The notes below the pieces were generated by a model. That model did no database searches. It had not been told where the DNA came from and saw only the letters and a program-made list of their open reading frames with translations. Both the position numbers and the translations under genes were made by a program. A stretch of DNA of 13,279 nt from Clostridia bacterium (lineage in GTDB: Bacteria > Bacillota > Clostridia > Monoglobales > Monoglobaceae), in assembly GCA_900769795.1 (NCBI GenBank), contig CAAGHZ010000004.1, positions 1 to 13,279 of the forward strand, written 5' to 3'. This document shows positions 6,467 to 13,060 of this stretch, in pieces (position 1 is the first letter of the stretch; each line of letters begins with the position of its first letter).

Positions 6467-7774
6467 TTACAGACCTCCTTGCCCGTCGGGCCAGAATTCA
6501 TCAACAAGGTCTGACTTTATACCGGTTTCGTCTCTCTGGAAACACTCAGCCAAAATCTCCCATCCTAAATCAAGAGAGTCTTCAAGAGACAGATTAACAG
6601 ATAAATCCATCAGCTTGTCTTCAAAAAGTTCTCCGTATTTTAACAACTTCTCGTCCCAACGGCTCATAGAAAATCCCATGTTTTTCTTCTCTACAGTTTC
6701 TTTATAGGAAGAATACATACGAATCATAGCATCCATAAGCGCACGATGGTCTTTTCTGGTTTTGCCGTTTACGTTCTGCTTAAGTCTTGAGAGCGAACCA
6801 AACGGCTCTATTCTTCCACCCTTGAGGTAATACTGTCCTTCTGTTATATAACCTGTGTTATCAGGTACAGGGTGTGTTACATCGTCACCGGGCATTGTGG
6901 TAACCGCCAAAACAGTAACCGAACCTGAATTTGCAAAGTCTACTGCCTTCTCGTAACGAGCGGCAAGCTGAGAATAAAGGTCACCCGGATATCCACGGTT
7001 TGACGGAACTTGTTCCTGAGTGATTGCAATTTCTTTCATGGCGTCTGCAAAGTTGGTCATATCGGTAAGAAGCACCAATACATCCTTGTTCTGCAGAGCA
7101 AACTGTTCTGCTACTGCCAACGACATATCAGGTATCATCATACACTCAACCACCGGGTCAGAAGCAGTATGAATAAACATAACTGTCTTGCTGAGCGCTC
7201 CGCCCTTTGAAAGTTCATCTTTAAAGTATAAAAAGTCGTCATATTTAAGCCCCATGCCACCAAGCACGATTACATCTGCTTCTGCCTGCATGGCAATACG
7301 CGCAAGAAGTTCGTTATACGGCTCACCGGAACTTGAGAATATTGGCAACTTCTGAGAAACAACCAATGTGTTAAACATATCAATCATCGGTATATTTGTT
7401 CTCAACATTCTGTTTGCCAGGATACGCTTGGTCGGATTGACAGACGGGCCACCTATGGGCTTCATATTATCAGTAAGTGCCGGACCTCGGTCAATGGGCT
7501 CACCTGAGCCATTGAAGATTCGGCCGAGCAAGTCATCACTGAATGAAACCTGCATTTCGCTTCCTAAGAATCTGATTTCGTCTCCTGTAGAAACACCCTT
7601 GCCGCCTGCAAAAACCTGCAAGGATACAACGTCACCCTCGATTTTATTAACCTGAGCAAGCGATTTACCAAAACGTGTGGTAATCTGAGCAAGTTCGTTA
7701 TATCTGACATCTGTTGCCTTTACAGTAATTACGTTGCCGGTGATGGATTCAATTTTATTATAAACTTTACTCAT
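6467..7774 (-). CDS. ntpB: V-type ATPase subunit B (non-catalytic head subunit)
   Basis: A 435-residue subunit that alternates with A in the cytosolic hexameric head. The nucleotide-binding loop is degenerate, SSSGEPYN (147-154), lacking the GKT of a true P-loop, as expected for the non-catalytic subunit. Other family motifs are IPMIDMFNTL (128-137), LLTDMTNFADAMKEI (235-249), PSNRGYPGDLYSQLA (257-271) and FGSLSRL (325-331), the last holding the interface arginine R330. Length is slightly below the usual 450-470. Its ATG shares one base with the subunit A stop (TAATG), so translation is coupled and A and B can be made in matching amounts. Confidence 0.96.
   Translation of the reverse strand: MSKVYNKIESITGNVITVKATDVRYNELAQITTRFGKSLAQVNKIEGDVVSLQVFAGGKGVSTGDEIRFLGSEMQVSFSDDLLGRIFNGSGEPIDRGPALTDNMKPIGGPSVNPTKRILANRMLRTNIPMIDMFNTLVVSQKLPIFSSSGEPYNELLARIAMQAEADVIVLGGMGLKYDDFLYFKDELSKGGALSKTVMFIHTASDPVVECMMIPDMSLAVAEQFALQNKDVLVLLTDMTNFADAMKEIAITQEQVPSNRGYPGDLYSQLAARYEKAVDFANSGSVTVLAVTTMPGDDVTHPVPDNTGYITEGQYYLKGGRIEPFGSLSRLKQNVNGKTRKDHRALMDAMIRMYSSYKETVEKKNMGFSMSRWDEKLLKYGELFEDKLMDLSVNLSLEDSLDLGWEILAECFQRDETGIKSDLVDEFWPDGQGGL
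6473..6480 (-). promoter_or_regulatory. Ribosome binding site that fixes the TTG start of subunit D
   Basis: A full AAGGAGGT sits 8 nt before the TTG codon and is itself part of the final Gln-Gly-Gly codons of subunit B. A near-perfect site paired with a weak start codon suggests expression of D is tuned relative to A and B. Confidence 0.75.
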
Positions 7775-9546
7775 TATCTTTCACCGTCCTTTAATAAACT
7801 CTCTGCCTTATTGTCAAGTCTGCCGCCACCTTCGGTATACAGTGCGTCGATTTCGGTCTCAGCCTTTTTAAAATCTTCGCTGCCGAACTCTTTGTAGTTC
7901 CAGTTAATAAATCTCTGGCGCATACGATTAAAGAAAACTCGTGCATCGTCTTTATTACTGAGTTCATATCTACTTCCTATAATATAAATAAGTTTGTCAG
8001 TAACATATCTTTGACGCGCTGTGTCACAAGCAGCATCTACCGGGTCAAAAGAGTTCTGCTGCAGATAAACAGCGTCAAGCATTTCTGATTTAAGATAAAT
8101 AACGTAGTCAGATAGTGTAGTACCTTCCTCACCGACAACCTTCATCATTGAGTCGATTTCATTGCCGTTAAAGAGAATATCCTTACAAAATTCGGATTTC
8201 TTTCGATCTATAACACTTTCGTATTTCGACCAGGAAATCATCGGGTCGATAGCCGGATATTTTCTCGCGTCAGAACGCTCACGGGATAAACCATGGAATG
8301 CACCAACAACCTTAAGTGTTGCCTGTGTAACAGGCTCTTCAAAGTTTCCGCCGGCAGGTGATACAGTTCCGCCGATTGTAACCGAGCCTGTACTGCCATC
8401 AGGCAAACTAACATAACCGGCTCTTTCATAAAACGCCGCAATATAAGACTCAAGATAAGCCGGGAAAGCTTCTTCACCCGGGATTTCTTCAAGTCTGCCC
8501 GACATCTCTCTAAGCGCCTGTGCCCAACGTGATGTTGAGTCCGCCAAAAGCAGAACATTGAGTCCCATTTGTCTGTAATACTCTGCAAGAGTAACCGATG
8601 TATAAACAGACGCCTCTCTTGATGCAACAGGCATTGAGGATGTGTTACAGATTATAATGGTACGCTCCATAAGTGAACGTCCTGTTTTCGGGTCAATAAG
8701 TTCAGGGAACTCAGTAAGTGTCTCTACGACTTCTCCCGCACGCTCTCCGCATGCGGCGATGATTACGATATCAACATCTGCATATTTAGATGTTGTGTGC
8801 TGAAGCACTGTCTTACCCGCTCCGAAAGGTCCGGGAGTACAGTAGGTTCCACCCTTTGCAACAGGGAAGAATGAATCTATAAGGCGCACCTTTGTTTCCA
8901 TCGTTTCAACAGGAGCAAGTCTTTCGCTGTAACATCTTATTGCACGTTTTACAGGCCAGTTAAAGGACATAGACACAGATACGTCGCGTCCGCGATCATC
9001 TGTTATAACCGCAATGGGCTCCTTTATATTATACTCGCCTTTTTCCACGATAGATTTCAGGGTATAACTTCCATGCAAATAAAATGGCACAAATATTTTG
9101 TGCACAAAAGGTCCCTCGGGGACTGTTCCTATATGCTCACCCGCATGGAGAACATCTCCAACCTTAGCAGTTGGAGTAAACTCCCACTTTTTATTGTCAT
9201 CAAGTCCATCTTCGTAGTTGCCTCTCTCTAAAAACCAGCCTGCTTTTTCCGCAAGGGCAGGCAGAGGGTTTTGCAGTCCGTCATAGATCTGGCCAAGCAA
9301 ACCCGGGCCAAGTTCTGCCGACAACATCTCGCCGGTAAACTCAACAACATCTCCGCATTTTATACCACCTGTCATTTCATAAACCTGTATCTGCGCAACG
9401 TTGCCTCTTATACGAATAACCTCACTTTTAAGTTCGGTATCGCCTACTTTAACGTAGCAAATCTCATTCATAGAAACATTGCCATCGAATTCAACCGACA
9501 CAAGGTTTCCGTTAATGCTTACAACTTTTCCTCTATTTTCGGTCAT
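7774..9546 (-). CDS. ntpA: V-type ATPase subunit A (catalytic)
   Basis: A 590-residue catalytic subunit that hydrolyses or makes ATP in the A3B3 head. The N-terminal beta barrel is followed by the non-homologous insertion typical of A subunits (about 105-200), then the P-loop GPFGAGKT (239-246), the acidic segment ACGERAGEV (265-273), and LLLADSTSRWAQALREMSGR (332-351). The P-loop has Ala where many family members have Ser, and GERAGE replaces the common GERGNE; I associate this variant with the spirochaete and Bacteroidetes branch. The start at 9546 is preferred over an ATG at 9570 because GGAGG at 9553-9557 lies 6 nt before it and MTENRGKVV is the usual N-terminus. It overlaps the DUF2764 gene by 14 nt. 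Confidence 0.96.
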   Translation of the reverse strand: MTENRGKVVSINGNLVSVEFDGNVSMNEICYVKVGDTELKSEVIRIRGNVAQIQVYEMTGGIKCGDVVEFTGEMLSAELGPGLLGQIYDGLQNPLPALAEKAGWFLERGNYEDGLDDNKKWEFTPTAKVGDVLHAGEHIGTVPEGPFVHKIFVPFYLHGSYTLKSIVEKGEYNIKEPIAVITDDRGRDVSVSMSFNWPVKRAIRCYSERLAPVETMETKVRLIDSFFPVAKGGTYCTPGPFGAGKTVLQHTTSKYADVDIVIIAACGERAGEVVETLTEFPELIDPKTGRSLMERTIIICNTSSMPVASREASVYTSVTLAEYYRQMGLNVLLLADSTSRWAQALREMSGRLEEIPGEEAFPAYLESYIAAFYERAGYVSLPDGSTGSVTIGGTVSPAGGNFEEPVTQATLKVVGAFHGLSRERSDARKYPAIDPMISWSKYESVIDRKKSEFCKDILFNGNEIDSMMKVVGEEGTTLSDYVIYLKSEMLDAVYLQQNSFDPVDAACDTARQRYVTDKLIYIIGSRYELSNKDDARVFFNRMRQRFINWNYKEFGSEDFKKAETEIDALYTEGGGRLDNKAESLLKDGER

Positions 9547-10099
9547 TTTTTGCCTCCAACCTGTCTCCATTTATAATGAAGTCATAAATATTTCTATATG
9601 CGCCTTGTCCGGATTTTGTGTCGAACTCTCTCTTTCGCATAATCAGTTTTAATTTAAGACCATAATAAAACACAAAATCTTCTGAGAAATTGTCCATTGG
9701 TCTGAGTGATTCTAAAAAGTTAATTCTGTGATTAAAAAGTAACATCTCTGCCTCTAAAGGGTTCTCTGCATCCATTGCATCTCCTGCAACCTTTATCATT
9801 TCGGATGATATAAGGTTATCTTGCAAGTCAAAGGATTTATGCATTTTTTCTGCCCTGACCTTAGCAAGAGCAAGACGAAGTTCCCTCTCGCCTCTGTACC
9901 ATTCTTCAAGCAACGCGGAAGATGATTTTTCACGGATTATTGGTGGCACAAGGGTTAAACGCTCTATCTCGCTCTGTGCCTTTTTACCTAAGAAACGGCC
10001 GCAAAGTTCAATAAACCTTTCCTCATCAATGGGCAATGGTGTTCCATCTCCAATTCCATCCAGCGATGGTAATTGTGATATCAGATAATATTCTGCCAT
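9533..10099 (-). CDS. DUF2764 family V-ATPase-associated protein
   Basis: A 188-residue, soluble, largely helical protein. The N-terminus MAEYYLISQLPSL matches the opening of DUF2764 proteins, which are encoded between subunits E and A in the V-ATPase operons of Bacteroidetes, spirochaetes and Chlamydia. The middle carries EEWYRGERELRLALAKVRAEK-like charged helices and the end FVFYYGLKLKLIMRKREFD is conserved-looking and basic. Its biochemical role is not established to my knowledge. Because no subunit C is encoded here, it is a candidate to replace C as the link between the central stalk and the ring; that is inference from position only. It begins 2 nt after E with a GGAG site in the end of E, and overlaps A by 14 nt. 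Confidence 0.82.
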   Translation of the reverse strand: MAEYYLISQLPSLDGIGDGTPLPIDEERFIELCGRFLGKKAQSEIERLTLVPPIIREKSSSALLEEWYRGERELRLALAKVRAEKMHKSFDLQDNLISSEMIKVAGDAMDAENPLEAEMLLFNHRINFLESLRPMDNFSEDFVFYYGLKLKLIMRKREFDTKSGQGAYRNIYDFIINGDRLEAKNDRK

Positions 10100-10101
10100 A
10101 T

Positions 10102-10710
10102 TTACTCCGCCTCTTTCAAAAGTTCAGTAACCTTAGGGCTAAGATATTTTGACAACATTTCAACCACAGCCTCGGTTGAATAATCATAATACGCGTTTCC
10201 GTTATTCACAGAAATACGAAATCCTCCGTCAAAGTTATCATTTGCCTTAAGGGTAATCCCTTTTTGTATTTTCTCTTTAACACCTGAAATTATATTTTCT
10301 TCAAGTGATTTTAAGGTTGCATCGTTTAATATAACTGTTATGTCCTCTGTGTCAGGTTTGTTTGCCCAACCTTCTACAACAGTCACAATAAGTTGCGCCA
10401 TTGCTTCTGATGAGTATACGGCCGCAACGTTTTCACTCAAAATAGAATTGAGCTCTCTTGCAATACTGTCCCTGAACGATATAAGCAAATTACGTCCTGC
10501 CTGACGGATAGAATCTTCGCTTGACTTTACCATGCGCTCGTTTTCGCTTTTTGCATCAACCAAAAGCTTCTCAGCCTGCATCTTTGCATCTGCAATAATC
10601 TTTTCAGCTTGATTCTTTGCATCATCAAGTATAGCGTCCGCCTTGGTCTCGGCCGCCTCAACGCCATCCTTTTTTATCTGATCAATAAGTTCCTGGAGTT
10701 GTATTTCCAT
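10102..10710 (-). CDS. ntpE: V-type ATPase subunit E (peripheral stalk)
   Basis: A 202-residue protein, first gene of the operon. Residues 1 to about 90 form a long charged helix with repeating Ala-rich heptads (DAKNQAEKIIADAKMQAEK), typical of the E-subunit stalk that pairs with a G/H subunit; about 100-202 form the globular domain that binds the top of the head. The C-terminal part shows FDGGFRI and the acidic DYSTEAVVEML stretch seen in the family. The ATG has AAGGAG 8 nt upstream. No partner G/H subunit is encoded in the operon, so E may self-associate or use a partner encoded elsewhere. Confidence 0.88.
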   Translation of the reverse strand: MEIQLQELIDQIKKDGVEAAETKADAILDDAKNQAEKIIADAKMQAEKLLVDAKSENERMVKSSEDSIRQAGRNLLISFRDSIARELNSILSENVAAVYSSEAMAQLIVTVVEGWANKPDTEDITVILNDATLKSLEENIISGVKEKIQKGITLKANDNFDGGFRISVNNGNAYYDYSTEAVVEMLSKYLSPKVTELLKEAE

Positions 10711-10763
10711 TTTGCATTCTCCTTTATATATTTGTTTCTTTTGGTATTATCTGTAATAAATTA

Positions 10764-10799
10764 AGGGAACCAACGCCTTCTTCAGTATGTCGGTTCCCT
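10764..10799 (-). promoter_or_regulatory. Leader hairpin upstream of the V-ATPase operon
   Basis: AGGGAACC and GGTTCCCT form a perfect 8-bp stem (10764-10771 with 10792-10799) around a 20-nt loop. It lies inside the predicted ~113-nt leader, about 40 nt before the first ribosome binding site. On the minus strand the stem is followed by TTAATTTATT, so it could act as an attenuator, a leaky terminator or an mRNA-stabilising element. No known riboswitch class is recognised. Confidence 0.5.
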
Positions 10800-10829
10800 C
10801 TAAACACCACGTCATATATATTAGTAAAA

Positions 10830-10858
10830 AGCATAGCATACTTTTCCTATACTGTCAA
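10830..10858 (-). promoter_or_regulatory. Promoter of the V-ATPase operon
   Basis: On the minus strand TTGACA (10853-10858) lies 17 nt upstream of TATGCT (10830-10835), with an extended -10 TG at 10837-10838 (TGCTATGCT). A second copy of TATGCT overlaps it at 10835-10840 but has the wrong spacing. Transcription would start near 10823. The perfect -35 and extended -10 imply strong constitutive expression. Confidence 0.8.
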
Positions 10859-10967
10859 GTATTATTGCCATTTTTCATAATCAAATACAATCAATTTTCC
10901 AAGTGGTTTTTACCGGCAAAAAACTACACGAAATCTTATATGTTAAACGACATAAGTACGCCCTCTC

Positions 10968-11882
10968 CTATTTATATTCTGCCTCTATCTCCTGAACCAT
11001 ATTCCAGGTATCTCCGCCTGTCAGTCTTTCCTCGCCGTTTATTTTGGCAGTTGTAAACAGATATCTTCTGCCATTGTCATCAAGAATAAAGGGACGCTCT
11101 CTTCTTTGCATAAACAGATGGGTGCCATCATCATAATCAACATCATAATCATAAGCAAGCACCGCACTGTCACCATCCCATACTACTCCGTCACAGGACT
11201 CAAAGCGTACGCCTGCTTTTACAAGACCTGTGTATTTGCCTGCCGCATCCTCTGCCACCATAATATATTTGCCATTTTCGTCTATGTAGACAAACATATC
11301 CTCTATTATACCTTTTTTGAATATATGGTCATTTACAATCTCATAAGGTCCGCTGAACTTATCAGCGCGGGCAACATACACATTAAGGTCGCCATCGCGG
11401 AAGTACATCAGGTACTTACCGTCAGCGCTCTTTGTAACCGCAGGATTATTCGCATCAGGGATAAGTGCTATTTTTTCATCCGAGCGTATCCAGCCATCGG
11501 TCAGCGACTTAGAGTAAGCATAACCTATCGCACGGGTTTCTATACCACCATCGGGTGAGCCGATATAGAAGAGAACATAAGTGTCTCCATCTTTGAAAAT
11601 ATATGGGTTGTGTGCCATACAACTGTCCCATTTATCTCCATCTCGTTTGGATATTATAACCTTTTTAAACTCAAAAGGTTTTGAGAGATCATCGGTGGTT
11701 GCAAGCACAATCTCTGAATCGGTCAGATAGCCACGGGGAAACCCTTTCTCCTTTGGCCAACGTGCTGCAAACAGATAGTATGTACCACCCTCTTTTATAA
11801 CAGAGCCACACCATACATAATAACCTTCCATTTTAAAACCTGAACCTGATACTGCAGGACGCAGTTTAAAACATTTTTCCAT
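10968..11882 (-). CDS. Glycoside hydrolase-like five-bladed beta-propeller protein
   Basis: A 304-residue protein without a signal peptide that resembles the GH43/GH32-type five-bladed propeller group. Repeated blade-like strands are seen (GTYYLFAARW 33-42, DTYVLFYIGS 100-109, GKYLMYFRDGD 155-165, GKYIMVAEDA 204-213, RRYLFTTAK 272-280). Candidate active-site residues are D86 near HNP (WDSCMAHNP, 85-93), NNP (145-147) and E194-D195 (IIEDMFVY). A clear blade-one catalytic Asp in the GH43 position is not seen, so the reaction and substrate are unknown and it may be a divergent, cytosolic enzyme on small oligosaccharides. The ATG has GGAGA about 9 nt upstream. It follows the PHP gene by 69 nt. 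Confidence 0.75.
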   Translation of the reverse strand: MEKCFKLRPAVSGSGFKMEGYYVWCGSVIKEGGTYYLFAARWPKEKGFPRGYLTDSEIVLATTDDLSKPFEFKKVIISKRDGDKWDSCMAHNPYIFKDGDTYVLFYIGSPDGGIETRAIGYAYSKSLTDGWIRSDEKIALIPDANNPAVTKSADGKYLMYFRDGDLNVYVARADKFSGPYEIVNDHIFKKGIIEDMFVYIDENGKYIMVAEDAAGKYTGLVKAGVRFESCDGVVWDGDSAVLAYDYDVDYDDGTHLFMQRRERPFILDDNGRRYLFTTAKINGEERLTGGDTWNMVQEIEAEYK

Positions 11883-11904
11883 TTCTATCTTCTCCTCTCA
11901 ATTC

Positions 11905-11924
11905 ATCCCTTATCTATGAGGGAT
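11905..11924 (-). other. Small hairpin before the propeller gene
   Basis: ATCCCT and AGGGAT pair (6 bp, extendable to 8 with one wobble) with a short loop, about 10 nt upstream of the ribosome binding site of the gene starting at 11882. No U-tract follows, so it is more likely a 5' mRNA structure or processing site between the two genes than a terminator. Confidence 0.35.
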
Positions 11925-11951
11925 ATTTCAAAAACTTTATTATTAAAAAAT

Positions 11952-12629
11952 TTACAAATTCAAACTAAATATGTTTCCTGTTCCTTTTTTTACTTCCTCA
12001 ACAAACTCTTTTTCATTCAAAATCGGATGCTTAAAACTCATGCCTGCCAAACACTTTTGCTTCTCGCCATGATGATTGTCAGTACCTGCAAATTCTATTA
12101 AATTATACCTTTGAGCATAAAGGCTTGCCATCTCGTTTTCAAATTCAGTTCTGCTTGCGTTTAAAACCTCTACCCCATGCACATTCCCGGGAAACAATCT
12201 GATATGATCAATATAGGTTGCTTCTCTATACGGATGCGCTTGTATGACTAATGCTCCAATTTGTTTAAGAAAGTTCAATTCGTCACTCTTTTTCATCTCA
12301 GTGATGGACGGATTATTCATATACCATTCCTTATCGAGGCCATAAATCAAGAAATCTGTACCTTTATAAGACATTTCAACTCCACAAAATACCTTGACAC
12401 CTATTTCATCCCCGATTGCCAGTGCATCTTCATAATCAGAAAAATAAAAATTTATTTTATCCTGATATGAGGCTGCAGAATCTATATTTATGTTTCCATC
12501 AATAAAGTGATTTGTTATAAAAACCCCATCATACCCAAGACTTTTATAAAACAACAGATTTTCGCGCACACCTGCTATTGCGCATTTGCTTACAGGGTAT
12601 GTATGTAGATGTGTTTCATATTTATACAT
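11952..12629 (-). CDS. PHP-domain metal-dependent hydrolase
   Basis: A 225-residue cytosolic protein of the PHP superfamily (trinuclear metal phosphoesterases related to histidinol phosphatase and the DNA polymerase PHP domain). The metal ligands are visible in order: H7 and H9 in ETHLHT, H41 in ITNHF, E85 in GVEMS, H132 in QAHPYR, and D184 and H186 in GTDNHHG. The start at 12629 is preferred over an ATG at 12659 because GAGGTGG lies just upstream and the protein then begins three residues before the first motif; the upstream ATG has no ribosome binding site. The substrate cannot be predicted. It probably shares a transcript with the propeller gene 69 nt downstream. Confidence 0.85.
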   Translation of the reverse strand: MYKYETHLHTYPVSKCAIAGVRENLLFYKSLGYDGVFITNHFIDGNINIDSAASYQDKINFYFSDYEDALAIGDEIGVKVFCGVEMSYKGTDFLIYGLDKEWYMNNPSITEMKKSDELNFLKQIGALVIQAHPYREATYIDHIRLFPGNVHGVEVLNASRTEFENEMASLYAQRYNLIEFAGTDNHHGEKQKCLAGMSFKHPILNEKEFVEEVKKGTGNIFSLNL

Positions 12630-12662
12630 TCTTCCACCTCTTTTACTATTATCAGTCATTTT

Positions 12663-12765
12663 TATAAAGGATAGACGATTTGTTCAACGTGCCACAACTT
12701 GTAGAGAACAATCTTGCTCGTTCCGTCTTTTTCGGCAGGAGCAAGCCCCTGTCCTACATGAATTT
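12663..12765. repeat. Possible intergenic repeat (non-coding)
   Basis: No supported gene lies here; short open frames on both strands lack ribosome binding sites. The minus strand would read VGQGLAPAEKDG, a phrase I recall from spurious small proteins in many gut Clostridia genomes, caused by dispersed intergenic repeats. The segment abuts the hairpin-rich element to its right. The repeat nature is from memory and cannot be shown from a single copy. Confidence 0.35.
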
Positions 12766-12809
12766 TTTCTTGATATTGCGAGGCATAAGGTTTAGATGCA
12801 AACCTTTCT

Positions 12810-12939
12810 AAGGCTTCTCCTTGAGGAGAGGCTCCGCCGTAGGCGGTGGTGAGGTGTAGATTGCGTAGCAATCGTTATTTTTTCCACCTCATCCGTCAGC
12901 TATCGCTGACACCTTCCCCTCAAGGGGAAGGCTTTTTTA
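12810..12939. repeat. Hairpin-rich MITE/REP-like intergenic element
   Basis: About 130 bp with two arms in inverted orientation. The left arm holds CTTCTCC-TTGA-GGAGAGG (12814-12831) and CCGCC-GTA-GGCGG (12834-12846) and ends TGAGGTG (12850-12856). The right arm, read in reverse, holds CCTTCCCC-TTGA-GGGGAAGG (12912-12931) and GTCAGC-GATA-GCTGAC (12895-12910) and ends TGAGGTG (12884-12890). A fifth hairpin, GATTGC-GTA-GCAATC (12859-12873), sits near the middle. Stem sequences differ between arms but pairing is kept. The rightmost stem is followed by CTTTTTTAT and could also terminate plus-strand transcripts. There is no transposase, so mobilisation would need one elsewhere in the genome. Confidence 0.7.
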
Positions 12940-13060
12940 TTTCACCAAAATTCGACACTCTTTATATATGTAAATATCAAAATCGGCAAACTATTTTATT
13001 AAATTATATTAAAATTTGCATAAAACAAAGAAAGAGTTTCTGTACTACACTATCTTCAAA
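12940..13060. other. AT-rich intergenic stretch, no feature seen
   Basis: A strongly AT-rich segment between the repeat element and the SHOCT-type gene. I see no gene, convincing terminator or consensus promoter in it. Confidence 0.5.

Noticed and set aside
10711..10823. T-box leader in front of the V-ATPase operon
   Set aside because: The conserved T-box bulge motif and specifier stem are not visible, and an ATPase operon is not a usual T-box target.
10911..10924. Terminator for the propeller gene at the TTTTACCGGCAAAA motif
   Set aside because: The pairing is AT-only with a GC-rich loop and no U-tract follows in the right direction, so it is too weak to call.
11106..11558. 150-codon open frame on the plus strand within the propeller gene
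   Set aside because: Antisense shadow rich in Ile, Cys and His, as expected from the reverse of beta-propeller codons; no start signal.
12662..12871. 69-codon open frame on the minus strand over the repeats
   Set aside because: It runs across two repeat segments, lacks a ribosome binding site, and its product resembles known spurious repeat translations and not a real protein.
12810..12939. CRISPR array or tRNA-like structure
   Set aside because: The hairpins are arranged as inverted arms and not as regularly spaced direct repeats with unique spacers, and no tRNA cloverleaf or TTC loop is present.
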